NCBI RefSeq assembly: GCF_035975855.1
Contig: NZ_CP109055.1
Coordinates: 4,464,001 to 4,528,000, forward strand
Reading direction: 5' to 3'
DNA length: 64,000 bases
Source: Streptomyces sp. NBC_01304
GTDB lineage: Bacteria > Actinomycetota > Actinomycetes > Streptomycetales > Streptomycetaceae
Made by a program: the position numbers and the translations under genes. Position 1 is the first letter of the stretch, and each line of letters begins with the position of its first letter. Shown piece by piece: positions 43,350 through 51,717 of the stretch. The notes under the pieces are model-generated. The model was not told the origin of the DNA and did not search any database. It worked only from the letters and a program-made list of their open reading frames with translations.

Positions 43350-44978
43350 GTGCAGCACGACGAACTGATCGAGCGGGCCCGGACCTGGCTCGCCGAGGAC
43401 CCCGACGCGGAGACTCGTGAGGAGCTGGCCAAGCTCATCGACGCCGAGGACGTCGCTGAGCTGGCGGCGCGGTTCAGCGGGACCCTGCAGTTCGGGACCG
43501 CCGGGCTGCGCGGGGAGCTCGGGGCCGGGCCGATGCGGATGAACCGGTCGGTCGTCATCCGGGCCGCAGCGGGGCTCGCCGCCTATCTCAAGGCGCAGGG
43601 GCAGGACGGCGGCCTTGTCGTCATCGGGTACGACGCGCGCCACAAGTCCGCCGACTTCGCCCGGGACACCGCGGCCGTGATGACCGGCGCCGGGCTGCGT
43701 GCCGCCGTGCTGCCGCGGCCGCTGCCCACGCCCGTGCTCGCCTTCGCCATAAGGCATCTGGGCGCGGTCGCGGGTGTCGAGGTCACGGCGAGCCACAACC
43801 CGCCCCGGGACAACGGCTACAAGGTGTACCTCGGCGACGGCTCGCAGATCGTGCCGCCCGCGGATGCGGAGATCGCCGCCGAGATCGACGCGGTGGCCGC
43901 ACTCGCCGACGTACCGCGTCCGGAGAGTGGCTGGGAGACGCTGGGCGAGGAGGTCCTGGGGGCCTATCTGGCGCGTACCGACGCCGTTCTCTCCGCCGGG
44001 TCGCCGCGCAGCGCCCGGGTCGTCTACACGCCCATGCACGGCGTCGGCAAGGACACCCTGCTCGCCGCCTTCGCGCGGGCCGGGTTCCCCGCGCCGGTGG
44101 TCGTCGCCGAACAGGCCGAGCCCGACCCGGACTTCCCGACGGTCGCCTTCCCCAACCCGGAGGAGCCGGGCGCGATGGACCTCGCGTTCGCCACGGCCGA
44201 GCGGGAGCAGCCGGACCTGATCATCGCCAACGACCCGGACGCGGACCGCTGCGCCGTGGCCGTGCGCGACGGCGGGGCCTGGCGCATGCTGCACGGCGAC
44301 CAGCTCGGCTCGCTGCTTGCCGCGCACCTGGTCAAGCGGGGCGTCACCGGCACCTTCGCCGAGTCGATCGTGTCGTCGTCGTTGCTCGGACGGATCGCGG
44401 CCGCGGCCGGGCTCGGCTACGAGGAGACGCTGACCGGCTTCAAGTGGATCGCCCGCGTGGACGGTCTGCGGTACGGGTACGAGGAGGCTCTCGGGTACTG
44501 CGTCGACCCCGAGGGCGTACGCGACAAGGACGGCATCACGGCGGCGCTGCTGGTCGCCGAGCTCGCGTCCGAGCTGAAGGAGGCGGGGCGTACGCTCCTC
44601 GACCTCCTCGACGACCTGGCGGTCGAGCACGGGTTGCACGCGACCGATCAGCTGTCCGTACGGGTCGAGGACCTTTCGGTGATCGCCGACGCGATGCGCA
44701 AGCTGCGCTCCGCTCCCCCGGTCTCGCTCGCGGGGCTCGCGGTGACGTCGACGGAGGACCTTTCGCAGGGTTCCGCCGCGCTCCCGCCCACCGACGGTCT
44801 GCGCTACACGCTGGACGGGGCGCGGGTGATCGTGCGGCCCAGCGGGACCGAGCCGAAGCTCAAGTGCTATCTGGAGGTCGTGGTTCCGGTCGAGGGTGAT
44901 CTGCCTGCGGCCCGGGCCAGGGCTACGGAGCTGCTGGCCGCGATCAAGCGGGATCTGGCGGAGGCTGCGGGGATCTGA
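43350..44978 (+). CDS. Phosphosugar mutase (phosphopentomutase/phosphomannomutase family)
   Basis: An alpha-D-phosphohexomutase-fold enzyme of 542 residues. The phosphoserine loop is GVEVTASHNPPRDNGYKVYLGDG. The metal loop is IIANDPDADRCAVAV, the sugar loop is GYEEALGYCVDPEGVRDKDG, and the phosphate-binding tail is VRPSGTEPKLKCYLEV. Standing next to purine nucleoside phosphorylase, it probably moves phosphate from position 1 to 5 of (deoxy)ribose, feeding DeoC, but a phosphomannomutase role is possible. GTG 43350 has GAGAGG 9 bp upstream. Confidence 0.9.
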   Translation: MQHDELIERARTWLAEDPDAETREELAKLIDAEDVAELAARFSGTLQFGTAGLRGELGAGPMRMNRSVVIRAAAGLAAYLKAQGQDGGLVVIGYDARHKSADFARDTAAVMTGAGLRAAVLPRPLPTPVLAFAIRHLGAVAGVEVTASHNPPRDNGYKVYLGDGSQIVPPADAEIAAEIDAVAALADVPRPESGWETLGEEVLGAYLARTDAVLSAGSPRSARVVYTPMHGVGKDTLLAAFARAGFPAPVVVAEQAEPDPDFPTVAFPNPEEPGAMDLAFATAEREQPDLIIANDPDADRCAVAVRDGGAWRMLHGDQLGSLLAAHLVKRGVTGTFAESIVSSSLLGRIAAAAGLGYEETLTGFKWIARVDGLRYGYEEALGYCVDPEGVRDKDGITAALLVAELASELKEAGRTLLDLLDDLAVEHGLHATDQLSVRVEDLSVIADAMRKLRSAPPVSLAGLAVTSTEDLSQGSAALPPTDGLRYTLDGARVIVRPSGTEPKLKCYLEVVVPVEGDLPAARARATELLAAIKRDLAEAAGI

Positions 44979-44993
44979 GGGCGGGCGGGCTGG

Positions 44994-45044
44994 TGCGGGT
45001 TCGTTGCGCCTGCGGGTTCGTTGCGCGCGCGGGTTCGTTGCGCC
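44994..45044. repeat. Three tandem 17-bp repeats
   Basis: Units TGCGGGTTCGTTGCGCC, TGCGGGTTCGTTGCGCG and CGCGGGTTCGTTGCGCC lie end to end from 44994, starting 15 bp after the mutase stop. Confidence 0.9.
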
Positions 45045-45061
45045 TGCGGCGGGCCGGTCCC

Positions 45062-45178
45062 CTACCCGCCCCTTCCCGTAAGGCTGCCGCCGGCTTCAAA
45101 AGACTGTCCTCAAGCGCCGGACGGGCTGATTCATGGCTGATGAATCAGCCCGTCCGGCGTTTGAGGTTGAGCCCCCTA
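45062..45178. repeat. Nested palindrome repeat, copy E
   Basis: A 27-bp inner stem with one mismatch spans 45106-45166 and contains the ATTCAT/ATGAAT extension seen in copies F and H. The left outer arm (CCTACCCGCCCCTTCCCG) remains but the right outer arm is lost. It lies between two genes on the same strand. Confidence 0.85.
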
Positions 45179-45281
45179 ACGGGTGATTTACCGGCGGCAG
45201 TTGACCCAGGGACCGGGGCGCGCCCCCCTCCACCACGGAAGGTGGACCGGAAGCGCACCCGAGCCCCCAGGAGCCCCACCC

Positions 45282-46469
45282 GTGTCCGCGACCACCGAGG
45301 CCACCAGCCGCGACCGGGTTGTGCCCGCATCGCGGCGACCCCAGGACACCCGCTGCCCGGCCGCCCGGCTGCCCGGGCTGCGCCATGCCGCGCCCGCACT
45401 GCTCGGCTATCTCGCCGTACGCATCACCGGTATCGCCCTGCTCGCCCAGTGGGCGCACGCACAGGGCCACGGGGTCTGGCCGATCCTCGCCTCCGACTGG
45501 GACGCCAACTGGTACCTGGGCATCGCCGACAGCGGCTACACCCATGAGCTGGGCACCGAGTACGACACCAACAACCTGGCCTTCTTCCCGCTCTACCCCG
45601 TCCTGGTCAAGGCCGTGGCGGCCTTCACCCCGGGGTCGCGGGCGAGCGTCGGCGTCGTCATCGCCGTCGTCTGCTCGCTGGTCGCCGCCTGGGGGATCTT
45701 CGCGGTCGGCGACCGGCTGTACGGGCGCCGCGTGGGCGTCGTCCTCGCCGTGCTCTGGGGAGCGCTGCCGGTCGGGCTCGTGCAGTGGATGGGCTACACC
45801 GAGTCCCTGTTCACCGCGGTCGCCGCCTGGTCCCTGTACGCGGTCCTCACCGGCCGCTGGCTGTGGGCGGGTTCGCTGGCCGCGGCCTCCGGGCTGACCC
45901 GGCCGACCGGGATCGCGCTGGCCGCCGCGGTCGTGCTGGCCGCGCTGCTCTCGCTGCGCTCCGGCTTCTCATGGCGGGCGCTCGCGGGGGCGCTGCTCGC
46001 TCCGCTCGGGTGGCTGCTCTACATCGGGTGGGTGGGGCTGCGGCTGGGCCGCTGGGACGGGTACTTCGAGGTCCAGAAGCTGTGGCACAACCAGATCGAC
46101 GGCGGAGTGGTGACGCTGCGCATGATGCGCAGCATCTTCTTCTACGACTCCACCCCGGAGCTGTTCCTCGCGATGGTGTCCCTGACCCTGATCGGGTCGG
46201 CCCTGCTGTTCGTGTGGTGCGTGCGGGCGCGGCAGCCGCTGCCGTTGCTGGTGTTCACAGGGCTGTTGCTGGTGATCGTGCTGGGCAGTGGCGGGGTGTA
46301 CTTCCCGCGGGCCCGGTTCCTGCTGCCGGGCTTCCCGCTGCTGCTGCCGGTGGCGGTGCTCATCGCGCGGGCGACTCGCCGCCGGGCGCTGGCCGCGTTG
46401 GGCGGGGCTGTGCTGGTCTCGGCGTACTGCAGCGCGTACATGGTGCTGGTTTGGCCCAGCGCGCCTTGA
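45282..46469 (+). CDS. PIG-V-like membrane mannosyltransferase candidate
   Basis: A polytopic membrane protein of 395 residues with about nine helices. The acidic first loop ILASDWDANWYLGIADSGY and the following LAFFPLYPVLVKAV match the actinobacterial mannosyltransferase group related to PIG-V (GT-C fold). LTRPTGIALAAAVVLA and RARFLLPGFPLLLPVAVLIAR are also typical. It probably adds mannose from polyprenyl-phosphate-mannose outside the membrane. GTG 45282 has AGGAG 8 bp upstream. The gene stands alone between two repeat copies. Confidence 0.85.
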   Translation: MSATTEATSRDRVVPASRRPQDTRCPAARLPGLRHAAPALLGYLAVRITGIALLAQWAHAQGHGVWPILASDWDANWYLGIADSGYTHELGTEYDTNNLAFFPLYPVLVKAVAAFTPGSRASVGVVIAVVCSLVAAWGIFAVGDRLYGRRVGVVLAVLWGALPVGLVQWMGYTESLFTAVAAWSLYAVLTGRWLWAGSLAAASGLTRPTGIALAAAVVLAALLSLRSGFSWRALAGALLAPLGWLLYIGWVGLRLGRWDGYFEVQKLWHNQIDGGVVTLRMMRSIFFYDSTPELFLAMVSLTLIGSALLFVWCVRARQPLPLLVFTGLLLVIVLGSGGVYFPRARFLLPGFPLLLPVAVLIARATRRRALAALGGAVLVSAYCSAYMVLVWPSAP

Positions 46470-46480
46470 TTTTCTCCGGT

Positions 46481-46610
46481 GTCCTCAAACGCCGGACGGG
46501 CTGATTCATCGGCCATGAATCAGCCCGTCCGGCGTTTGAGGACAAGGTGGGGTCCGGGGGCGCAGCCCCCAGCCTCCGGAGGATTTCGGGAAGGGGCGGG
46601 GTGGGGAAAG
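46481..46610. repeat. Nested palindrome repeat, copy F
   Basis: The inner arms at 46481-46509 and 46515-46543 are 29 bp and perfect with a 5-nt loop. The left outer arm is absent. The right outer arm GGGAAGGGGCGGGGTGGGGA is present after an added GGGGGCGCAGCCCCC hairpin. It separates convergent genes. Confidence 0.9.
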
Positions 46611-46614
46611 AAAC

Positions 46615-47319
46615 TCAGCCGACCACCAACAGCACGGCCAACAGAACCGCCCCAGCAACACACGGCGCAATGACCTCATAGGTCCACCGCACCACCACAG
46701 ACCCCTGCGCCTCGGGCCGCTTCTCGTTCATCTCCTGCAACTCCCGCAGATCCGCCAGCGCCTGATCCGAAGGCGCCCGCACGGGCCCCTCCGGCGCGGC
46801 GGCCGGCACCCGCAGGTGCGGATCCGAGACCTCCCGCCGCGACGGCCGCCCCGTCCCACGCGCCGCCTTCTTGCGGGCGCGCAGCGACACCGGAATGGCC
46901 CACATCTGGTACTTCTGCCCCTCGGCCACGACCTCGCTGGAGTAGGCGGCGGTCAGCGACTCCACGGTCGCCCACGGCATCGTGATGGTCCGGAAGGGGT
47001 TGCGGACGCGCAGCCGGGTCTCATTCGCGTACACGGCTGGCCGCAGCGTGAACGCCACCACCAGCGGCACCGCGAGCAGCAGCCCCGCGAGCGCCAGCCA
47101 CGGTGTGCGGCCCTCGCCCCGGATCACCGCGTCGCCGCCGAGCCACAGCGCGAGGGCGAGGAGGAGCACGCCTCCGGTCATGGCGGCACCCGACCGGAAG
47201 GCATGGTCGGCGTAGGCCTGCTCGGAGGCCGCGGCCTTGGCGCCGGACGCCTTGGGGTCCTGTGGGTCCCCGCTCGGGTCCTCCGCGCTGCCGGAGGGCT
47301 GGGAGTCGCTGCTCGTCAT
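46615..47319 (-). CDS. Membrane protein with bacterial PH-like domain
   Basis: The 234 residues start with a Ser/Asp/Gly-rich cytoplasmic tail. Two helices (TGGVLLLALALWLGGDAV; ALAGLLLAVPLVVAFTL) and a bacterial PH (YdbT-type) segment follow: VYANETRLRVRNPFRTITMPWATVESLTAAYSSEVVAEGQKYQMWAIPVSLRARKKAARG. A last C-terminal helix (CVAGAVLLAVLLVVG) ends the protein. ATG 47319 precedes the acidic tail. The role is unknown; it is divergent from deoC across 115 bp. Confidence 0.85.
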   Translation of the reverse strand: MTSSDSQPSGSAEDPSGDPQDPKASGAKAAASEQAYADHAFRSGAAMTGGVLLLALALWLGGDAVIRGEGRTPWLALAGLLLAVPLVVAFTLRPAVYANETRLRVRNPFRTITMPWATVESLTAAYSSEVVAEGQKYQMWAIPVSLRARKKAARGTGRPSRREVSDPHLRVPAAAPEGPVRAPSDQALADLRELQEMNEKRPEAQGSVVVRWTYEVIAPCVAGAVLLAVLLVVG

Positions 47320-47409
47320 AACGCCGATTCTGCCTGACGCGCACAAGCGGTCGAACCCGAGAGCCCGTCTGAGGAGGTTCCGGCCCGATAACGCACCCTT
47401 GCCCAGCCG

Positions 47410-47421
47410 CTACGCGCGTAG
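47410..47421. promoter_or_regulatory. Palindromic operator candidate before deoC
   Basis: The perfect 12-mer CTACGCGCGTAG abuts a -10-like TATGCT (47423-47428), and the GTG start follows 6 bp later. This is the layout expected of a repressor site overlapping a leaderless promoter. Confidence 0.75.
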
Positions 47422-47434
47422 ATATGCTCCCCTC

Positions 47435-48391
47435 GTGACCATGCCCTCCACAGCACACGCTGCATACGACGACGTAACGGCGTCCGACAGCTCGCTGCGC
47501 CGCTTCCTGCACGGCCTGCCCGGCGTCGACGCGGTCGGACTCGAAGCGCGTGCCGCCTCGCTCGGCACCCGTTCGATCAAGACCACGGCCAAGGCGTACG
47601 CCATCGACCTGGCCATCTCGATGATCGACCTGACGACGCTGGAAGGCGCGGACACCCCGGGCAAGGTCCGGGCTCTGGGCGCCAAGGCCGTCCATCCCGA
47701 TCCGACCGACCGGACGACGCCGAAGACCGCCGCGGTCTGCGTCTATCCGGACATGGTGGCGACCGCCAAGGAGGCCGTCGCCGGTTCCGGCGTGAAGGTC
47801 GCCTCGGTCGCCACCGCCTTCCCGGCCGGCCGCGCCGCGCTCGACGTGAAGCTCGCCGACGTGCGGGACGCGGTCGCCGCGGGGGCCGACGAGATCGACA
47901 TGGTCATCGACCGCGGGGCGTTCCTCGCGGGCAAGTACCTCAAGGTGTACGACGAGATCCGCGCCGTGAAGGAGGCGAGCGGCAGCGCTCGGCTCAAGGT
48001 CATCTTCGAGACCGGCGAACTCTCGACGTACGACAACATCCGGCGTGCCAGCTGGATGGGCATGATGGCCGGTGCCGACTTCATCAAGACGTCGACCGGC
48101 AAGGTCGGCGTCAACGCCACTCCCGCGAACACCCTTTTGATGCTGGAGGCCGTCCGCGACTTCCGCGCCCAGACCGGGGTACAGATCGGTGTGAAGCCCG
48201 CCGGCGGGATCCGTACCACCAAGGACGCCGTGAAGTTCCTGGTGCTCGTGAACGAGACCGCGGGCGCGGACTGGCTGGACAACCACTGGTTCCGCTTCGG
48301 CGCCTCGAGCCTGCTCAACGACCTGCTGATGCAGCGTCAGAAGCTGACCACGGGACGCTACTCCGGCCCTGACTACGTGACGGTGGACTGA
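47435..48391 (+). CDS. deoC: Deoxyribose-phosphate aldolase
   Basis: The enzyme splits 2-deoxyribose 5-phosphate to glyceraldehyde 3-phosphate and acetaldehyde. The 318 residues include AVCVYPDMVATAKEAV, ATAFPAGRAALDVKLADV, GADEIDMVIDRGAFLAG, KVIFETGEL, the Schiff-base lysine region GADFIKTSTGKVGVNAT, and IGVKPAGGIRTTKDAVKF. GTG 47435 lies 6 bp after a TATGCT hexamer, so the mRNA is probably leaderless. It leads a three-gene operon with aldehyde dehydrogenase genes that could consume the acetaldehyde. Confidence 0.96.
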   Translation: MTMPSTAHAAYDDVTASDSSLRRFLHGLPGVDAVGLEARAASLGTRSIKTTAKAYAIDLAISMIDLTTLEGADTPGKVRALGAKAVHPDPTDRTTPKTAAVCVYPDMVATAKEAVAGSGVKVASVATAFPAGRAALDVKLADVRDAVAAGADEIDMVIDRGAFLAGKYLKVYDEIRAVKEASGSARLKVIFETGELSTYDNIRRASWMGMMAGADFIKTSTGKVGVNATPANTLLMLEAVRDFRAQTGVQIGVKPAGGIRTTKDAVKFLVLVNETAGADWLDNHWFRFGASSLLNDLLMQRQKLTTGRYSGPDYVTVD

Positions 48392-48396
48392 CGATC

Positions 48397-49836
48397 ATGA
48401 CCACTAACCCCTTTGAGTACGCACCGGCTCCCGAGTCGCGTTCCGTCGTCGACATCGCGCCGAGCTACGGCCTGTTCATCGACGGAGAGTTCGTGGAAGC
48501 GGCGGACGGGAAGGTCTTCAAGACCGTCTCCCCCGCCACCGAGGAGGTCCTGTCCGAGGTCGCCCAAGCGGGCGCCGAGGACGTCGAGCGCGCCGTGCAG
48601 GCGGCGCGCAAGGCCTTCGCGAAGTGGTCCGCACTGCCGGGCGCCGAGCGCGCCAAGTACCTGTTCCGGATCGCCCGGATCATCCAGGAGCGCAGCCGCG
48701 AGCTGGCCGTCCTGGAGACCCTGGACAACGGAAAGCCGATCAAGGAGACCCGCGACGCGGACCTCCCGCTGGTCGCCGCGCACTTCTTCTACTACGCGGG
48801 CTGGGCCGACAAGCTCGACCACGCGGGGTACGGCGCGAACCCGCGTCCGCTGGGCGTGGCCGGGCAGGTCATCCCGTGGAACTTCCCGCTGCTCATGCTG
48901 GCGTGGAAGATCGCCCCGGCGCTCGCGACCGGTAACACGGTCGTCCTGAAGCCCGCCGAGACGACCCCGCTCTCCGCGCTCTTCTTCGCCGACATCTGCC
49001 GCCAGGCCGGCCTGCCGAAGGGTGTCGTCAACATCCTTCCCGGGTACGGCGACGCGGGCGCGGCCCTGGTCGAGCACCCGGACGTCAACAAGGTCGCCTT
49101 CACCGGCTCGACCGCCGTGGGCAAGGCGATCGCGCGCTCGGTGGCGGGCACCGACAAGAAGGTCACCCTGGAGCTGGGCGGCAAGGGCGCCAACATCGTC
49201 TTCGACGACGCCCCGATCGACCAGGCCGTGGAAGGCATCGTCACCGGCATCTTCTTCAACCAGGGCCAGGTCTGCTGTGCGGGCTCCCGTCTCCTCGTAC
49301 AGGAGTCGGTGCAGGAGGAAGTACTGGACGCGCTGAAGCGCCGCCTGAGCACCCTGCGCCTGGGCGACCCGCTCGACAAGAACACCGACATCGGCGCGAT
49401 CAACTCCGCCGAGCAGCTCGCCCGCATCACCGCGCTCACCGAGCAGGGCGAGGCGGAGGGCGCCGAGCGCTGGTCGGCGCCGTGCGAACTGCCCGGCTCC
49501 GGCTACTGGTTCGCGCCGACCCTCTTCACCGGCGTCACGCAGGCGCACACCATCGCGCGGGACGAGATCTTCGGTCCGGTGCTTTCGGTGCTGACGTTCC
49601 GTACGCCGGACGAGGCCGTCGCCAAGGCCAACAACTCGCAGTACGGGCTGTCGGCCGGCATCTGGACCGAGAAGGGGTCGCGGATTCTCGCGGTCGCGAA
49701 CAAGCTCCGGGCCGGGGTCGTCTGGGCCAACACGTTCAACAAGTTCGACCCGACCTCGCCGTTCGGCGGCTACAAGGAGTCGGGCTTCGGCCGCGAGGGT
49801 GGCCGACACGGTCTGGAGGCCTACCTCGATGTCTGA
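48397..49836 (+). CDS. NAD(P)+-dependent aldehyde dehydrogenase
   Basis: A full-length ALDH of 479 residues. The catalytic Cys lies in FFNQGQVCCAGSRLLV (Cys293 or 294), and the general base is Glu259 in LELGGKGANIVFDDA. NAD-binding blocks GQVIPWNFPLLMLAWKIAPAL and FTGSTAVGKAI, and the C-terminal FGGYKESGFGREGG, are all present. The gene is 5 bp after deoC. The likely job is oxidising acetaldehyde from DeoC to acetate. Its stop overlaps the next gene by 8 bp. Confidence 0.94.
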   Translation: MTTNPFEYAPAPESRSVVDIAPSYGLFIDGEFVEAADGKVFKTVSPATEEVLSEVAQAGAEDVERAVQAARKAFAKWSALPGAERAKYLFRIARIIQERSRELAVLETLDNGKPIKETRDADLPLVAAHFFYYAGWADKLDHAGYGANPRPLGVAGQVIPWNFPLLMLAWKIAPALATGNTVVLKPAETTPLSALFFADICRQAGLPKGVVNILPGYGDAGAALVEHPDVNKVAFTGSTAVGKAIARSVAGTDKKVTLELGGKGANIVFDDAPIDQAVEGIVTGIFFNQGQVCCAGSRLLVQESVQEEVLDALKRRLSTLRLGDPLDKNTDIGAINSAEQLARITALTEQGEAEGAERWSAPCELPGSGYWFAPTLFTGVTQAHTIARDEIFGPVLSVLTFRTPDEAVAKANNSQYGLSAGIWTEKGSRILAVANKLRAGVVWANTFNKFDPTSPFGGYKESGFGREGGRHGLEAYLDV

Positions 49837-50728
49837 GAAGTCCGAGACGACGCGACTTAGTGTCTTCAAGACCTACAAGCTGTACGTCGGGGGCAAGTTC
49901 CCCCGCTCCGAGAGCGGCCGGGTGTACGAGGTGAGCGACTCGAAGGGCAAGTGGCTGGCCAACGCCCCGCTGGCGTCCCGCAAGGACGCCCGGGACGCCG
50001 TGGTCGCCGCGCGCAAGGCCTTCGGCGGCTGGGCGGGCGCGACCGCGTACAACCGCGGGCAGATCCTCTACCGCATCGCCGAGATGCTGGAGGGCCGCCG
50101 CGAGCAGTTCGTGCGCGAGGTCGGCGAGGCCGAGGGACTCAGCAAGTCGAAGGCCGCCGCCGTCGTGGACGCGGCGATCGACCGCTGGGTCTGGTACGCG
50201 GGCTGGACCGACAAGATCGGGCAGATCGTGGGCGGCGGGAACCCGGTCGCGGGCCCGTTCTTCAATCTCTCGACGCCCGAGCCGACCGGTGTGGTGACCG
50301 TGCTCGCCCCGCAGGAGTCGTCGTTCCTGGGTCTGGTGTCGGTGATCGCCCCGGTGATCGCGACCGGCAACACGGCGGTCGTCATCGCCTCCGCCGAGCG
50401 GCCCCTTCCGGCGCTCTCGCTGGGCGAGGTGCTTGCCACCTCCGACCTGCCGGGCGGCGTGGTCAACATCCTCACCGGCAAGACCGCGGAGATCGCGACG
50501 CCGCTCGCCGCGCACCAGGACGTCAACGCGATCGACCTCGCGGGCGCCGACGACGAGCTGGCCAAGGAGCTGGAGATCGCCGCCGCGGACAACCTGAAGC
50601 GTGTCTTCCGTCCACAGGCTGTGGACTGGGCCGCCGATCCGGGGACCGCCCGCCTGACGCCGTTCCTGGAGACCAAGACGGTGTGGCACCCGACGGGCTC
50701 GCTTGGCGCGTCCGGGTCTTCGTACTGA
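49829..50728 (+). CDS. Short ALDH-like protein lacking the catalytic domain
   Basis: These 299 residues match the first part of an aldehyde dehydrogenase: YKLYVGGKFPRSESGRVYEV, RKDARDAVVAARKAFGGW, RGQILYRIAEMLEGRREQF, PTGVVTVLAPQESSFLGLVSVIAPVIATGNTAVVIAS and GGVVNILTGKTAEIATPLAAHQDVNAIDLAG. The chain then leaves the fold without the Cys nucleophile or FGGYKxSG region. It resembles the second, non-catalytic half of ALDH16 proteins. The ATG lies inside the end of the catalytic gene, so the two are probably a subunit pair. Confidence 0.8.
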   Translation: MSEKSETTRLSVFKTYKLYVGGKFPRSESGRVYEVSDSKGKWLANAPLASRKDARDAVVAARKAFGGWAGATAYNRGQILYRIAEMLEGRREQFVREVGEAEGLSKSKAAAVVDAAIDRWVWYAGWTDKIGQIVGGGNPVAGPFFNLSTPEPTGVVTVLAPQESSFLGLVSVIAPVIATGNTAVVIASAERPLPALSLGEVLATSDLPGGVVNILTGKTAEIATPLAAHQDVNAIDLAGADDELAKELEIAAADNLKRVFRPQAVDWAADPGTARLTPFLETKTVWHPTGSLGASGSSY

Positions 50729-50743
50729 CACGTCCATAGCCAG

Positions 50744-50781
50744 AAGCCCCGGCCCTCCTCCGTCCAGGAGGGCCGGGGCTT
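50744..50781. terminator. Hairpin terminator of the deoC operon
   Basis: A perfect 16-bp stem (AAGCCCCGGCCCTCCT with its complement) and 6-nt loop is followed by CTT. It lies 15 bp after the short ALDH gene. Confidence 0.9.
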
Positions 50782-50788
50782 CTTCGCG

Positions 50789-50853
50789 TGCGCGGGCTCG
50801 CATGCGCGGGCTCGCATGCGCGGGCTCGCATGCGCGGGCTCGCATGCGCGGGC
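50789..50853. repeat. Tandem 14-bp GCATGC repeats
   Basis: Four complete copies of TGCGCGGGCTCGCA run from 50789 to 50844, followed by a partial fifth copy. Each junction creates the palindrome GCATGC. The array lies between convergent genes. Confidence 0.92.
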
Positions 50854-50863
50854 AGGCCGGGTG

Positions 50864-51604
50864 TCAGATGCCGAGGCGCTTGGCGATTCCGTCCAGTACG
50901 CAGTCCACGCCGAACTCGAACTCCCACGTGGGGTCGTCCTTGCGGGCGGCGGCCAGGGCGTACTGCCGGTAGACGGGGTAACGCCCCGTCGTCATCAGGT
51001 AGTTCATCTGCGGGGCCAGCGCCTGCCGGGCCTCGTCCCCGCTCTTCCAGCCGTGCAGCTCCTTGTACTCGCGCAGGGCGATCTCCGACTGCACGGCGCC
51101 CTGCACGAAGGAGCTGACGGAACGGAACGCCGCCATCATCGAGTCGGCGTCCAGGCCCCGGTCGACGAGCGCGGCCAACTGCCGCTCGGCCACCGCCATC
51201 CGGCTCGGCGTGAGCTGGATGACCGGCGCCGGCACATGCGCCATCCACGGGTGCCGCAACATCAACTCCCGGGTCTGCACGGCGAAGGAGCGCAGCACCT
51301 CGCGCCAGCCGGTGACGTCCTCGGACACGGTCAGCTCCGCCGAGACCCGGTCGATCATGAGGGCCCAGAGGTCGTCCTTGCCCGTGACATGGCGGTACGC
51401 GGCCATCGGCGCGACGCCCAGCTTCGTGGCCAGCCGCCGCATGGTGACGGCCCCCGCGCCCTCCTCGTCGGCGAGCTCGACGGCCGCGGCGGCGATCCGG
51501 TCCAGCGTCAGGGACGTGCGGGGCGCGGGCGCCGTGCGCTCCAGCCGTTCCCAGAGCGAGGGCTCCACGATCTTGCTCTCGCTCTCGTCCTTCTTGCCCG
51601 CCAT
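50864..51604 (-). CDS. TetR-family regulator (TetR_C class)
   Basis: The 246 residues have an N-terminal TetR helix-turn-helix (LTLDRIAAAAVELADEEGAGAVTMRRLATKLGVAPMAAYRHVTGKDDLWALMIDRV). A helical ligand-binding domain follows, with a TetR_C-like GRYPVYRQYALAAARKDDPTWEFEFGVDCVLDGI. Proteins with this C-terminal domain often control drug exporters. It diverges from the flavin reductase-MFS operon across a 113-bp gap full of GTAC-centred inverted repeats, which are its likely operators. Confidence 0.92.
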   Translation of the reverse strand: MAGKKDESESKIVEPSLWERLERTAPAPRTSLTLDRIAAAAVELADEEGAGAVTMRRLATKLGVAPMAAYRHVTGKDDLWALMIDRVSAELTVSEDVTGWREVLRSFAVQTRELMLRHPWMAHVPAPVIQLTPSRMAVAERQLAALVDRGLDADSMMAAFRSVSSFVQGAVQSEIALREYKELHGWKSGDEARQALAPQMNYLMTTGRYPVYRQYALAAARKDDPTWEFEFGVDCVLDGIAKRLGI

Positions 51605-51655
51605 GGCTCGCTCCTCCGCATCGACGTCGCGTACAGCGTATCCCCAGTGGACGCT

Positions 51656-51673
51656 GTACACATTGATGTGTAC
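51656..51673. promoter_or_regulatory. TetR operator candidate
   Basis: GTACACAT-TG-ATGTGTAC is a perfect 8-bp inverted repeat with a 2-bp centre. Further GTAC cores follow (51677, 51683 and near 51697), including a GTTGTAC/GTACACAAC pair over 51674-51704. Confidence 0.75.
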
Positions 51674-51717
51674 GTTGTACGCGTACCGATACGCCGTACA
51701 CAACCCGGGGGCCTGCC

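Noticed and set aside
50789..50853. The 14-bp array as a CRISPR or attachment site
   Set aside because: The units are too short and have no spacers; no integrase or tRNA gene is nearby.
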